A stretch of DNA of 64,000 nucleotides from Chitinophaga nivalis (GTDB lineage Bacteria > Bacteroidota > Bacteroidia > Chitinophagales > Chitinophagaceae). Under the pieces are notes generated by a model. That model worked only from the letters and a program-made list of their open reading frames with translations. It did not search any database and was not told the origin of the DNA. Location: positions 1,842,301 through 1,906,300 of the forward strand of contig NZ_JAPDNR010000001.1 in NCBI RefSeq assembly GCF_025989125.1. The letters run 5' to 3'. Made by a program: the position numbers and the translations under genes. Shown here piece after piece: positions 35,260 through 43,958 of the stretch; the first letter of the stretch is position 1, and each line of letters opens with the position of its first letter.

Positions 35260-36549
35260 ATGAAGAATTTGCCCTTAGATCCGCAGCTGTTTATAAAGAA
35301 CCGTCAGCGTTTTGTGGCCAAAATGCAGCCACAGTCTATAGCTATTATCAATTCCAATGATGAATTGCCAACCAATGGCGACGCTTTACATAAGTTCAAG
35401 CAGAACTCAGACCTGTACTGGCTTACCGGTATAGATCAGGAAGATACCATGGTGATCCTTTATCCGGATAATCCAGACCCTAAATTCAGGGAAGTACTGG
35501 TACTCGTGCGCCCAAACGAACTGAAAGAGAAGTGGGACGGACATCGTTTGCGTAAAGACGAAGCGTATGCCATATCCGGTATGTCTACGGTAGTATGGCT
35601 CGATAGCCTGGATGCCGTACTCCAGCAGTGGATCAACGAAGCCCAATACATTTACCTCAACACCAACGAAAATAACCGTAAATCCAACCTGGTACCGGTA
35701 AGAGATTATCGCTATGCGGAGGAAATCAAAGCCCGCTACCCCCTGCATGAACTGCGCCGGGCAGCCGTTATTTTCAAGGAACTGCGTGCAATAAAAACAC
35801 CGGAAGAAATAAAAGTAATGCAGGAAGCCATGAACATTACGGAGAAAGCTTTCCGCCGCTTGCTGACCTTCATCAAACCCGGTGTATGGGAACATGAAAT
35901 TCATGCAGAAATTCTGCACGAATTCCTGCGCAACCGCTCTGCCGGTGAAGCATACGGTTCCATCATCGCCTCCGGCGATCGTGCCCGTACCCTGCACTAT
36001 GTATCCAACAACCAGGAATGTAAAGATGGTGAAGTGATCCTGATGGACTTCGGGGCTGAATACGGTGGTTATAATGCTGACCTTACCCGTACCGTTCCGG
36101 TAAATGGTAAATTCACGCCACGTCAGCGCGAAATTTATGATGCATGCCTGCACCTGCATAACTACGCCAAATCTATCCTGCGTCCGGGTATTACCATCGC
36201 GAAATACCACGAAATGGTAGGTGAAGAGGCTACAAAAGCATTCATTAAACTGGGCCTGATCACCGAAGCAGACGTGAAAAACCAGGATCCTGAATCGCCT
36301 GCTTACCGCAGATATCTCTATCATGGCATCTCCCATCACCTGGGTGTGGATGTACATGACCTGGGTCCTTCCTTCCATCAGCCTATTCCTGCCGGTGCGG
36401 TAATGACCGTGGAACCTGGTATCTATATCGAAGAAGAACAAATCGGTATCCGTATCGAAAACAACATCTGGATTACAGCCGAAGGCAATGTAGACCTGAT
36501 GAAAAACTTCCCGATTACGGCCGATGAGATCGAGGCGCTGATGCAATAA
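35260..36549 (+). CDS. Xaa-Pro aminopeptidase (M24B family)
   Basis: A cytoplasmic dimetal peptidase that removes N-terminal residues before proline. The 429-residue protein has the N-terminal creatinase-like domain (about 5-165) and the pita-bread catalytic domain with metal ligands D263 and D274 (LMDFGAEYGGYNADLTR), a His in HGISHHLG (359/360), E385 (TVEPGIYIE) and E400 (GIRIENN). I start at the ATG at 35260; a TTG at 35233 lies inside the putative -7 box. It is divergent from pckA and followed by a strong terminator. Confidence 0.95.
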   Translation: MKNLPLDPQLFIKNRQRFVAKMQPQSIAIINSNDELPTNGDALHKFKQNSDLYWLTGIDQEDTMVILYPDNPDPKFREVLVLVRPNELKEKWDGHRLRKDEAYAISGMSTVVWLDSLDAVLQQWINEAQYIYLNTNENNRKSNLVPVRDYRYAEEIKARYPLHELRRAAVIFKELRAIKTPEEIKVMQEAMNITEKAFRRLLTFIKPGVWEHEIHAEILHEFLRNRSAGEAYGSIIASGDRARTLHYVSNNQECKDGEVILMDFGAEYGGYNADLTRTVPVNGKFTPRQREIYDACLHLHNYAKSILRPGITIAKYHEMVGEEATKAFIKLGLITEADVKNQDPESPAYRRYLYHGISHHLGVDVHDLGPSFHQPIPAGAVMTVEPGIYIEEEQIGIRIENNIWITAEGNVDLMKNFPITADEIEALMQ

Positions 36550-36572
36550 ATCAGACGTTATACACGTAATAT

Positions 36573-36624
36573 ATTACGCATGGTGGCGATACCAACTGGT
36601 ATAGTTACCATGCGTAATTTTTTT
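36573..36624 (+). terminator. Intrinsic terminator after the aminopeptidase gene
   Basis: Arms 36573-36584 and 36607-36618 pair perfectly; an inner short stem (36589-36593 with 36598-36602) fills the loop, and a T-run follows to 36624. The stem base is ATTACGCA. Confidence 0.88.
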
Positions 36625-36717
36625 CCGATGTGGCACAGGCAGGATCTCCTGATTGTTGCATAATTCTTTATTCATAATTTTAATTCTTAAACTATCTTGC
36701 ATTTTTAAATGATTTAG

Positions 36718-37494
36718 ATGCGACAAATACCCAATATCATTACCCTATGTAATCTCTTCTGCGGCGCGCTGGCGATCATCTGTACGCTGCACGCACCCGA
36801 GTTCCGGGCAGAGTTTAACGGTGTCGATTATACGATTGTGAATCCTGAGCCGATATACTGGGCTTCTGCCCTGGTAGTACTGGCAGCTATATTCGATTTC
36901 TTCGATGGCCTGGCCGCCCGGCTGCTGCGGGTACAATCCCCCATGGGTAAAGAACTGGACTCGCTGGCAGATATGGTTACTTTTGGCGTGGTACCGGGTA
37001 TGATGTTATACCGGCTGTTACGCAGTGCCTATTTTCAGCAACCGGATGTATTTGATGTATCGGTGTTTAACCTGGCGCCGGCCTTACTGGTACCCTGTTT
37101 TGCGGCTTACCGCCTGGCTAAATTCAACCTGGATACGCGTCAGTCTGAAAACTTCATCGGCGTGCCTACCCCGGCTGTAGGCTTACTGGTCGCTTCTTTC
37201 CCGTTGATCATCCTCTTCAATCCGTTTAATCTGGGGCATTGGTTCCAGCATATCTGGGTATTGTATGGTATCATTGCTGCGCTGTGTTACCTGATGGTAG
37301 CGGAATTGCCCATGATCAGCCTGAAATTTAAAAATAAAAATATCGTCGACAACTGGCCCCGGTTTTTACTGATCCTCCTCACGTTGGTAGGTATACCGGT
37401 GCTGAAGTTTGCTACCGTACCTTTTATTTTTGTTGTTTATGTGGCGCTCTCTATTGTATTTCCACCTAAAATAACGATCAGCACAAACGCATAA
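36718..37494 (+). CDS. pssA: CDP-diacylglycerol-serine O-phosphatidyltransferase
   Basis: PssA makes phosphatidylserine, the precursor of phosphatidylethanolamine, in the inner membrane. The 258-residue protein carries the CDP-alcohol phosphotransferase signature D-G-x2-A-R-x8-G-x3-D-x3-D (DGLAARLLRVQSPMGKELDS followed by LAD, about residues 64-86) and about seven hydrophobic segments. The N-terminus (IPNIITLCNLFCG) is typical of the bacterial type II enzyme. No psd gene is adjacent. Confidence 0.93.
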   Translation: MRQIPNIITLCNLFCGALAIICTLHAPEFRAEFNGVDYTIVNPEPIYWASALVVLAAIFDFFDGLAARLLRVQSPMGKELDSLADMVTFGVVPGMMLYRLLRSAYFQQPDVFDVSVFNLAPALLVPCFAAYRLAKFNLDTRQSENFIGVPTPAVGLLVASFPLIILFNPFNLGHWFQHIWVLYGIIAALCYLMVAELPMISLKFKNKNIVDNWPRFLLILLTLVGIPVLKFATVPFIFVVYVALSIVFPPKITISTNA

Positions 37495-37584
37495 TCAGCT
37501 GTGGGGGATCTGTTACAGGATCCGCTGCAGGTATCTCTCTTCATAAATCCGCAATTCCGAGTTCATAATTCGTAATTTTTGATG

Positions 37585-37592
37585 TAGGTTTG
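37585..37592 (+). promoter_or_regulatory. -7 promoter box for purS
   Basis: TAGGTTTG, a perfect TAnnTTTG, 19 bases before the purS ATG. The AT-rich stretch just upstream (37564-37580) repeats the TAATTCGTAATT theme seen at other leaders. Confidence 0.5.
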
Positions 37593-37611
37593 CGGCAAAA
37601 TTTCTAGCACA

Positions 37612-37857
37612 ATGACTTTTACTGCACATATCAATGTGATGCCACTGAAAGAATTATTAGATCCGCAAGGTAAAGCGGTGATGAGTGGTCTCAAGAACCT
37701 TGGCATGGGCCAGGTACAGGATGTACGGATTGGTAAACATATTACCCTGCAAGTGGAAGCAGCCAGCAAGGAAGAAGCACAGCAGATCGCTGAAAATGCC
37801 TGCCAGAAGCTTTTGGCAAACCAGGTGATGGAATCTTTTGAAGTACAAATACAATAA
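37612..37857 (+). CDS. purS: Phosphoribosylformylglycinamidine synthase subunit PurS
   Basis: PurS is the small bridging subunit of the three-part FGAR amidotransferase (PurL, PurQ, PurS) of purine synthesis. The 81-residue protein has the typical PurS pattern: V-M-P-L-K-E-L-L-D-P-Q-G-K-A-V near the start, then G-x-G-Q-V-Q-D-V-R-I-G-K-H and a C-terminal NQVMESFEV strand. It is alone here; purL and purQ must lie elsewhere if the split enzyme is used. Confidence 0.93.
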   Translation: MTFTAHINVMPLKELLDPQGKAVMSGLKNLGMGQVQDVRIGKHITLQVEAASKEEAQQIAENACQKLLANQVMESFEVQIQ

Positions 37858-37877
37858 GATAATTACTTATTACAAAT

Positions 37878-37907
37878 GAAGCATTACGCCTCTGTGTGTA
37901 ATGCTTC
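37878..37907 (+). terminator. Hairpin after purS
   Basis: Perfect 10-bp arms 37878-37887 and 37898-37907 with a 10-base loop, 20 bases past the purS stop and 24 before rsmI. Its stem contains GCATTAC. No strong T-run, so it may act as a processing site or weak terminator. Confidence 0.5.
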
Positions 37908-37931
37908 GTTCGTAATACGTAATTTGTAATT

Positions 37932-38600
37932 ATGAAACTATATCTCGTTCCTTCTCCGATCGGCAATCTGGCCGATATTACCTACCGGGCTGTAAAAGTA
38001 CTGGAGGAAGCGGAGCTGATCCTGGCGGAAGACACCCGTACTTCCGGCGTATTGCTACGGCACTATCAGATCAATAAGCCGGTTACACCCTACCACCAGC
38101 ATAACGAACACAAAATAGTACAGCACCTGCTGGAACAGCTGCAGGCCGGTAAAACCATGGCCATGCTCACAGATGCCGGTACCCCCGGTATTTCTGATCC
38201 CGGCTTTTTACTGGTACGCGAATGTGCCCGTGCCGGTGTGCCGGTAGAATGTTTACCCGGCGCTACCGCATTTGTACCCGCGTTGGTGAATAGCGGTATC
38301 CCTATGAACCGCTTTATCTTTGAAGGCTTTCTGCCACTGAAAAAAGGGCGTCACACCCTGTTTACCCAACTGGCCACCGAAGAACGTACGATTGTTTTTT
38401 ACGAATCTCCCATGCGGTTGGTCAGAACCTTGTCCGACCTGATCCAGTATTTCGGCCCCGACCGCCCCTGTTGCGTAAGCCGGGAACTCACGAAAATGTT
38501 TGAAGAAAACAAACGGGGTACCTTACAGGAAGTACACGACTACTTTAAAGAAAAAGGCGTGAAAGGCGAAATTGTCGTAGTCGTACAGGGCGCTGCCTAA
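37932..38600 (+). CDS. rsmI: 16S rRNA 2'-O-ribose C1402 methyltransferase RsmI
   Basis: RsmI methylates the ribose of C1402 in the decoding centre. The 222-residue protein begins MKLYLVPSPIGNLADITYRA and has AEDTRTSGVLLRHY, the SAM-binding loop LTDAGTPGISDPG and the PGATAFVPALVNSG segment of the tetrapyrrole-methylase fold. It lacks the C-terminal tail of the roughly 285-residue E. coli protein, which I believe is usual in this phylum. Confidence 0.93.
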   Translation: MKLYLVPSPIGNLADITYRAVKVLEEAELILAEDTRTSGVLLRHYQINKPVTPYHQHNEHKIVQHLLEQLQAGKTMAMLTDAGTPGISDPGFLLVRECARAGVPVECLPGATAFVPALVNSGIPMNRFIFEGFLPLKKGRHTLFTQLATEERTIVFYESPMRLVRTLSDLIQYFGPDRPCCVSRELTKMFEENKRGTLQEVHDYFKEKGVKGEIVVVVQGAA

Positions 38601-38671
38601 AATTTCCGAAAACACTACTGACATAAGGTTGTCAGCTGCTGATTGTTGTTTTACAGCATAAATCATATTTC

Positions 38672-39751
38672 ATGCTATCATCAGACATCAGGCAATTACG
38701 TTTACAATCCCAGCAACTGCTCCACACCGGCTTTCAGCAACCTGCCGATATTGTTTCCTGGATGGGCGCCATGCAAGGCCAGGAATTTGGCAATAGCAAA
38801 TGGGCCATCGGCACACGGCTGCCTGGTATCACCACATCGGCCGTAGAAGCAGCCATCGCCAACCGCTCCGTTATTCGCACCTGGATGCTGCGGGGAACCC
38901 TGCACCTCGTTGCCGCCAGTGATCTGCACTGGATGCTGGCATTGATAAGAGATGGTGCGAAAAGCAAGATGCGCACGGTTATTACGCAGTCCGGCCTCGA
39001 TGAAGCTACCCTGAAAAAAGTCAATAAACTCTTTATAAAATTACTGGAAGGCGGTCAGCAGCTCACCCGCAAAGCACTGGCGGCAGCTATTGAAGCAAAA
39101 GGTATTGATACCTCCGGACAAAAAATGAGCCACCTGCTGTGGCAGGCTTCGTTCGATGGCATCCTTTGCCATGGCCCGCTGGAAGGTAAGCAGTTTACGT
39201 TTACCCTGCTGAAAGACTGGATACCTGCCGGAGAAACCTACAGCCGGGCGGCAGCCCTGGCTAAACTGGCATTGCGATACTTTACCAGCCATGGTCCGGC
39301 TACTGTGGCAGACTTTGCGTGGTGGTCGGGATTTGCAACAGGAGAAGCTAATGCAGCACTGGAGGCTGTTAAAAAAGACCTGGTATCCCTGCAGCTGGGC
39401 GCCGCTACTTACTGGATGGCGCCGGGAAATACCCTTGCACCGGCGGATACGACTTTATTGCTGCCGGCTTTCGACGAATATTTTATTGCCTATAAAGACC
39501 GCAGCCATAGTATAGATACGCAGCACATCGATAAGGTAATGACGGTCAATGGCATTTTCAACCCGGTGATCGTATTCAACGGAGAACTGGCGGGCACGTG
39601 GAAAAAAACGCAAAATAAAGCCGGCATAACGATTGAACTGGCACCGTTTAAGCCGTTGAAGAAGGCACAGTATAAAGCATTGGAACAGGCGGCAGCTACC
39701 TATGCTGCTTTTTCGGAGGAGAAACTGGCCGGCTTGCAGACCGGCCAATAG
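38672..39751 (+). CDS. Winged-helix DNA-binding protein, AlkZ-like (HTH_42) DNA glycosylase family
   Basis: A 359-residue member of the HTH_42 (formerly DUF1006) family. Members such as Streptomyces AlkZ and E. coli YcaQ/AlkX unhook interstrand crosslinks or remove alkylated bases. The N-terminal part has the family text (SWMGAMQGQEFGNSKWAIG, about residues 29-47), and MQGQ matches the QxQ catalytic motif of AlkZ rather than the QxD of YcaQ. Later winged-helix segments include RTWMLRGTLHLV and LLPAFDEYFIAYKDR near 265. DNA repair is the family role; substrate here is unknown. It starts 71 bases after rsmI and converges on a nitroreductase gene. Confidence 0.85.
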   Translation: MLSSDIRQLRLQSQQLLHTGFQQPADIVSWMGAMQGQEFGNSKWAIGTRLPGITTSAVEAAIANRSVIRTWMLRGTLHLVAASDLHWMLALIRDGAKSKMRTVITQSGLDEATLKKVNKLFIKLLEGGQQLTRKALAAAIEAKGIDTSGQKMSHLLWQASFDGILCHGPLEGKQFTFTLLKDWIPAGETYSRAAALAKLALRYFTSHGPATVADFAWWSGFATGEANAALEAVKKDLVSLQLGAATYWMAPGNTLAPADTTLLLPAFDEYFIAYKDRSHSIDTQHIDKVMTVNGIFNPVIVFNGELAGTWKKTQNKAGITIELAPFKPLKKAQYKALEQAAATYAAFSEEKLAGLQTGQ

Positions 39752-39757
39752 AAAGAA

Positions 39758-40441
39758 TTAATAGAATACCGCTACGTCTTCCAGCGGTTTGCGGTGAATA
39801 TCGGGTACCCAGCATTCTGCTGCCGGATAACCTACCGGTACCAGTAGGAACGGTTTTTCGTTTTCAGGTCTGTTTAAGATGTCCCCCAGGAAATTCATCG
39901 GACTGGGTGTATGGGTGAGGGCTACCAGTCCGGCGTTATGAATGGCTGCCAGCAGAAAACCCGCTGCAATACCGGCGCTTTCCTGTACGTAGTAGTTGTT
40001 GCGTTTACGCCCGTTTTCTTCCACTTCATAAATCCGTTTGAACATAATGATCAGCCACGGCGCAACTTCCAGGAAAGGTTTGTGCCAGTCGGTCTGTAAA
40101 GGTTTCAGGTCATCCAGCCATTCAGGCGACATGCGACTGTTGTAACTCCGGTACTCTTCTTTTTCCGCTTCTTCCCGGATTATTTTTTTAATGTCGGGTT
40201 GCTGTACGGCGCAGAAGGTCCAGGGTTGTTTATGGGCGCCGGAAGGAGCCGTGTTGGCTGTGCGTATGATATCTGCTATCACTTCCCGGGGTACCGGTGT
40301 ATCCGCAAAGTCACGTACTGTTCTTCGTTTGTCCATCCACGTTAGAAAGGAGGAGGCATGTGAAATCATGCCGGGAGCGTCGTAGGTTTCATGTGAATAG
40401 CTAACAAAAGGATAGCCATCAATCATTTTTTGAGCTGACAT
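39758..40441 (-). CDS. Nitroreductase-family flavoprotein
   Basis: A 227-residue FMN-dependent oxidoreductase of the nitroreductase fold. The N-terminal RRTVRDFADTPVPREVI and NTAPSGAHKQPW form the FMN phosphate site, and the central VQESAGIAAGFLLAAIHNAGL and the C-terminal PVGYPAAE are typical. The whole sequence resembles the iodotyrosine deiodinase/BluB side of the family, but dehalogenation is not implied. It is convergent with the AlkZ-like gene, with only six bases between the stops and no terminator. Confidence 0.9.
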   Translation of the reverse strand: MSAQKMIDGYPFVSYSHETYDAPGMISHASSFLTWMDKRRTVRDFADTPVPREVIADIIRTANTAPSGAHKQPWTFCAVQQPDIKKIIREEAEKEEYRSYNSRMSPEWLDDLKPLQTDWHKPFLEVAPWLIIMFKRIYEVEENGRKRNNYYVQESAGIAAGFLLAAIHNAGLVALTHTPSPMNFLGDILNRPENEKPFLLVPVGYPAAECWVPDIHRKPLEDVAVFY

Positions 40442-40570
40442 GGGGGTGTATGTTTTACTAAAAATACGAATTACCCCTTAAAATAGTACACACTGCGGCC
40501 AGTCTGCGGGTAATTCCTGCATCGTAAAAGGTAATTCTTTATTTTAGCTGTTTAAACAAACAGAAAAGGA

Positions 40571-42457
40571 ATGAACAACCGGGTATTAGGAAGCTGCCTG
40601 GCCATCACCATGATGGCGGGGAGCTGGTTACAACTACAGGCACAGTCCGATCGCTGGCAGCAGCGCGTGAAATACACGATGGATGTTAAGGTGGACGCGC
40701 CGGCCAATCAGTTTTCAGGTAAACAACACCTGGAGTATTACAATAACTCCCCCGATACCCTGAAAAAAGTATTTTACCATCTGTACTGGAATGCTTTTCA
40801 ACCCAACAGTATGATGGATGTGCGTAGCAGGGAACTGGGAAAGATTGTGATCGGGAAAGATAAAAAAGGCAACAACCGATTGGACTGGGACAACCGTGTC
40901 CGCGACCGCATTTCCAAACTGCAACCTGATGAAATCGGCTACCAGAAAATCCGATCGCTGAAACGGGATGGTAAACCGCAGGAATTCAAGGTGGTGGAAA
41001 CCATCCTGGAAGTAGTGTTGGATAAGCCGGTATTACCTAATTCAAAAGCTGTGTTTGACCTGGAGTTTGATGCCCAGGTACCTGTTCAGATCCGCCGTAG
41101 TGGCCGTAATAGCACAGAAGGTGTGGATTACTCCATGGCGCAGTGGTATCCTAAAATGTGTGAATACGATTATGAAGGATGGCACGCCACGCCATACATT
41201 GCCCGTGAATTCTACGGGGTATGGGGCGATTACGATGTAAAAATCACCATCGATAAAAAATATGTACTGGGCGGTACCGGTTACCTCCAGAATCCCAACC
41301 AGATCGGTCATGGTTATGAAGCACCGGGTACGGTGGTAAACCGGCCGGCTGGTAACAACCTGACCTGGCACTTCATTGCGCCTAATGTGCACGACTTTAT
41401 GTGGGCTGCTGATCCCGACTACAAACATATCAGCCGGAAAATAGATGGCTTTACCGCGCACTTCCTGTACCTGGAAAACGAAACTACCCGTACTACCTGG
41501 CCGCAGCTGGTAAATATGATTCCGAAAGCCTACGAGTATATCAAAGCACATTATGGCCCTTATCCTTATCAGCAGTTCTCCTTTATTCAAGGAGGCGATG
41601 GTGGTATGGAATATCCGATGAGTACTTTGATCATGGGTAATGGTAAAATGGATGGATTGTATGGCGTTGCTATCCACGAGTGGATGCACAGCTGGTACCA
41701 GGGAATGATGGCTACCAATGAGAGCCTGTATCCATGGATGGACGAAGGGTTTACCACTTTCGCGCAGGATAATACCATCTATAACACCGTAGATTCACTA
41801 AAAGGTCTCAACCCGCATGAAGGTTCCTATGCCGGTTATTTTGCGTTGGCGAAAAGTCCGTTTGAAGAACCGGCTACTACACATTCCGATCATTACAATA
41901 CCAATTTTGGATACAGTGTAACGGCATACTCCAAAGGCGCGGTATTCCTGGAGCAGCTGGGTTATGTGATTGGTGCGGAAAACAGGGATAATGGCCTGTT
42001 ACGCTACTACAAGGAATGGCGTTTCAAACATCCGAATGTCAATGATTTCATCCGGGTAATGGAAAAGCAGAGCGGCATTGAGCTGGATTGGTACAAACAA
42101 TACTTTATCAATTCCACCAAACATATCGACTACGGTATCGACAGCGTATATGCCAATGGCAATAAAACCGTGGTACGGTTACGCCGCATCGGTTATATGC
42201 CTATGCCGGTAGATTTCATGGTAACGGATAAGAATGGCAATAAAGTACTGCACTATATTCCATTGTCTATAATGTTTGGAGAGAAACCCAATGAGTATAC
42301 CGGTGTGAAACGCGTGGTGGAAAATGCATGGTATTGGACCAATCCGACTTATGAAGTAGAAGTAAATGTGCCGCTGGCAGATATTCGTGAGCTGGAAATA
42401 GATCCGAGCGAACGAATGGCAGATATGGACCGGAGCAATAATAAAGCGAAGGGCTGA
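40571..42457 (+). CDS. M1-family zinc metallopeptidase (exported)
   Basis: A 628-residue aminopeptidase-like protein with a signal peptide (to LQLQAQ, about residue 25). The zinc motif HEWMH gives H369 and H373, with the third ligand E392 in WMDEGF, exactly 18 residues on. The substrate-binding motif GxMEN reads GGMEYP here. It lacks the C-terminal helical domain of full-size M1 enzymes, as is usual for the shorter Bacteroidota members. Expected in the periplasm or outer membrane, degrading peptides. Monocistronic, ending in a bidirectional terminator. Confidence 0.93.
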   Translation: MNNRVLGSCLAITMMAGSWLQLQAQSDRWQQRVKYTMDVKVDAPANQFSGKQHLEYYNNSPDTLKKVFYHLYWNAFQPNSMMDVRSRELGKIVIGKDKKGNNRLDWDNRVRDRISKLQPDEIGYQKIRSLKRDGKPQEFKVVETILEVVLDKPVLPNSKAVFDLEFDAQVPVQIRRSGRNSTEGVDYSMAQWYPKMCEYDYEGWHATPYIAREFYGVWGDYDVKITIDKKYVLGGTGYLQNPNQIGHGYEAPGTVVNRPAGNNLTWHFIAPNVHDFMWAADPDYKHISRKIDGFTAHFLYLENETTRTTWPQLVNMIPKAYEYIKAHYGPYPYQQFSFIQGGDGGMEYPMSTLIMGNGKMDGLYGVAIHEWMHSWYQGMMATNESLYPWMDEGFTTFAQDNTIYNTVDSLKGLNPHEGSYAGYFALAKSPFEEPATTHSDHYNTNFGYSVTAYSKGAVFLEQLGYVIGAENRDNGLLRYYKEWRFKHPNVNDFIRVMEKQSGIELDWYKQYFINSTKHIDYGIDSVYANGNKTVVRLRRIGYMPMPVDFMVTDKNGNKVLHYIPLSIMFGEKPNEYTGVKRVVENAWYWTNPTYEVEVNVPLADIRELEIDPSERMADMDRSNNKAKG

Positions 42458-42472
42458 TAAAAGCAAACAATG

Positions 42473-42519
42473 ACGTTACACATTTCCCGAAAAGGATTTT
42501 TTAGGGAGATGTGTAACGT
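42473..42519. terminator. Bidirectional terminator between convergent genes
   Basis: Arms 42473-42488 and 42504-42519 pair over 16 positions with one G-T, 15-base loop. It lies between the M1 peptidase and the convergent DinB-like gene. Confidence 0.8.
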
Positions 42520-42526
42520 TTGTTGT

Positions 42527-43093
42527 TTAAAATATAAGTTGTTGCAGTTGATTCTGCCAGGTATGGCCCTGTAATTCCTGATCCTTTAACCGCTCCAGGT
42601 GATGTTGATTATGGTAGGCGGTAAAGTACAGCATCTCCCGTATCGTTAGTTTGCCCAGTAAAGGATGCGGCAGCCGGTATTTATCCAGGTCGTTTTCAGA
42701 CCATTCCATCATTTTTTCCGACAATTTATCTTTTTGTGCCAGGAATCCCTGTACCAGGGCCGGGCGTTGGGCAGTATATACTACGCCGGGCAGATAGGCT
42801 TTGGTAGATTTACCACCGGCTGTTAATAATTGCAGGTAGTGTTCCACCAGCGTATCGTAGGAGCGGGAAGGCCGTTGACTCACCCCGAAGTACCGCAGGG
42901 TGATTTTGGGAAATCCCAGCGCGCCGCTGACCGGCCTGGCGGATTTGGTGAGGTGTTCCAGTTGCTGACCGGCCGACCACTTTCCGTATGGCGAGGCCGT
43001 AAAACGGTTGTCCGGCAAGGTATTGACAAAGTCAATGAAGTTGTCGAAACTGGTGATCAGTAAGGATTGGATCTCGTGCTGGTTCAGGTACAT
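42527..43093 (-). CDS. DinB-superfamily protein
   Basis: A 188-residue DinB_2-like protein. The segment KWSAGQQLEHL near residues 38-48 gives one metal-ligand His, and AYHNQHHLERLKD near the C-terminus supplies the H-x3-H pair. The function is unknown; the family includes thiol-S-transferases. It lies alone, with a 196-base gap upstream (43094-43289) that holds no gene I can support. Confidence 0.82.
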   Translation of the reverse strand: MYLNQHEIQSLLITSFDNFIDFVNTLPDNRFTASPYGKWSAGQQLEHLTKSARPVSGALGFPKITLRYFGVSQRPSRSYDTLVEHYLQLLTAGGKSTKAYLPGVVYTAQRPALVQGFLAQKDKLSEKMMEWSENDLDKYRLPHPLLGKLTIREMLYFTAYHNQHHLERLKDQELQGHTWQNQLQQLIF

Positions 43094-43289
43094 AGGAAAT
43101 GATTTAAAGGTGCGAAAAACACAAAACCTGGCGCTTTAATCAAACTATACCCGGGCCATTGCATTCTCTTTGAAGTTACATCACATTTGGGAATCTGCCA
43201 ACAACAGATGAGTATATAAAATAATTTAATCTATGCGTTCACGGGATTTTGGGTTGAAATAACGGGGGTAGTTATTTGAAATATAGGTT

Positions 43290-43499
43290 TTACTCCAGTA
43301 CCTCACATAAAAACCCCTGTTTTTTAACAAAATCTATGATAATATCTTCCCCTACCTCTAAATCTGCGATGCGTAATACTTTGTCACAGTCTTCCAGATC
43401 TACATGACAGTCGCCTACGGGGAAGCGGGTAGCAATGGCATGGATCATTTGTTGCCGTTCCTGTGTGTTGTTGATATTGGTTTTGAATATGCCGATCAT
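43290..43499 (-). CDS. Small HMA-like (ferredoxin-fold) protein of unknown function
   Basis: A 69-residue protein with two cysteines (D-C-H-V-D-L-E-D-C-D in the middle) and a third near the C-terminus. Its length and alternating pattern (IGIFKTNI, then a helix, then CHVDLED, then DLEVGEDIIIDFVKKQGFLCEV) fit the beta-alpha-beta-beta-alpha-beta fold of heavy-metal-associated proteins, although the canonical CxxC is absent. Function is unknown; I recall similar small proteins in other Bacteroidota. It is the last gene of the ECF sigma operon. Confidence 0.7.
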   Translation of the reverse strand: MIGIFKTNINNTQERQQMIHAIATRFPVGDCHVDLEDCDKVLRIADLEVGEDIIIDFVKKQGFLCEVLE

Positions 43500-43523
43500 C
43501 TTGCAGAATGTTTAAAACAGGTA

Positions 43524-43940
43524 TTAATCTTCTTTTTTAGTCGGTTTTTCCTGGTCTTCCGGTTCACAGGCATCCCATCCATTCCGGTACCAGCTATTAA
43601 ATCCCCGGCCGCACCGGTTGCGGAAATGTTCTCTCATTTTTGCCTGTTCTTCCGGTGTCATATGGCTCATGCGCTCTTTGATCCGGGTTTTCCATTCCCG
43701 GTTGCGGTTCCACTTATCGCCCCAGGAGCGGTGGTGATTATGCCATCCGAATAGTAATTTGCCCAGCAGCAACAGGCCCAATGCCTGCCAGAAGGTAATA
43801 ACAGGGCCATGAAACAGTTCCGGGATCAGTGCATTCCACAGGAACTGTGTAGCCAATCCTACTACTGCTATAAATAAGATCCCCAACACCAGAAATTTGG
43901 CTACTCCGCGTCCTTTGCGTCTGTTAAATTCGTTTCCCAT
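43524..43940 (-). CDS. Two-helix membrane protein of the ECF sigma operon
   Basis: A 138-residue protein with a basic N-terminus, two hydrophobic segments (about residues 15-35 and 45-62), then a His/Trp/Arg-rich cytoplasmic tail (GWHNHHRSWGDKWNR, MTPEEQAKMREHFR). I do not recognise a named family. It sits 18 bases downstream of an ECF sigma factor, the place where an anti-sigma or sigma-controlled membrane partner is often found, but it does not look like a typical zinc anti-sigma. That role is only a possibility. Confidence 0.75.
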   Translation of the reverse strand: MGNEFNRRKGRGVAKFLVLGILFIAVVGLATQFLWNALIPELFHGPVITFWQALGLLLLGKLLFGWHNHHRSWGDKWNRNREWKTRIKERMSHMTPEEQAKMREHFRNRCGRGFNSWYRNGWDACEPEDQEKPTKKED

Positions 43941-43958
43941 ATTTGCAATAATTTAAGG

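Noticed and set aside
35407..36546. 379-codon minus-strand frame opposite the M24 aminopeptidase gene
   Set aside because: It is an antisense shadow; the plus strand has all metal ligands of the peptidase and this frame has no recognisable domain.
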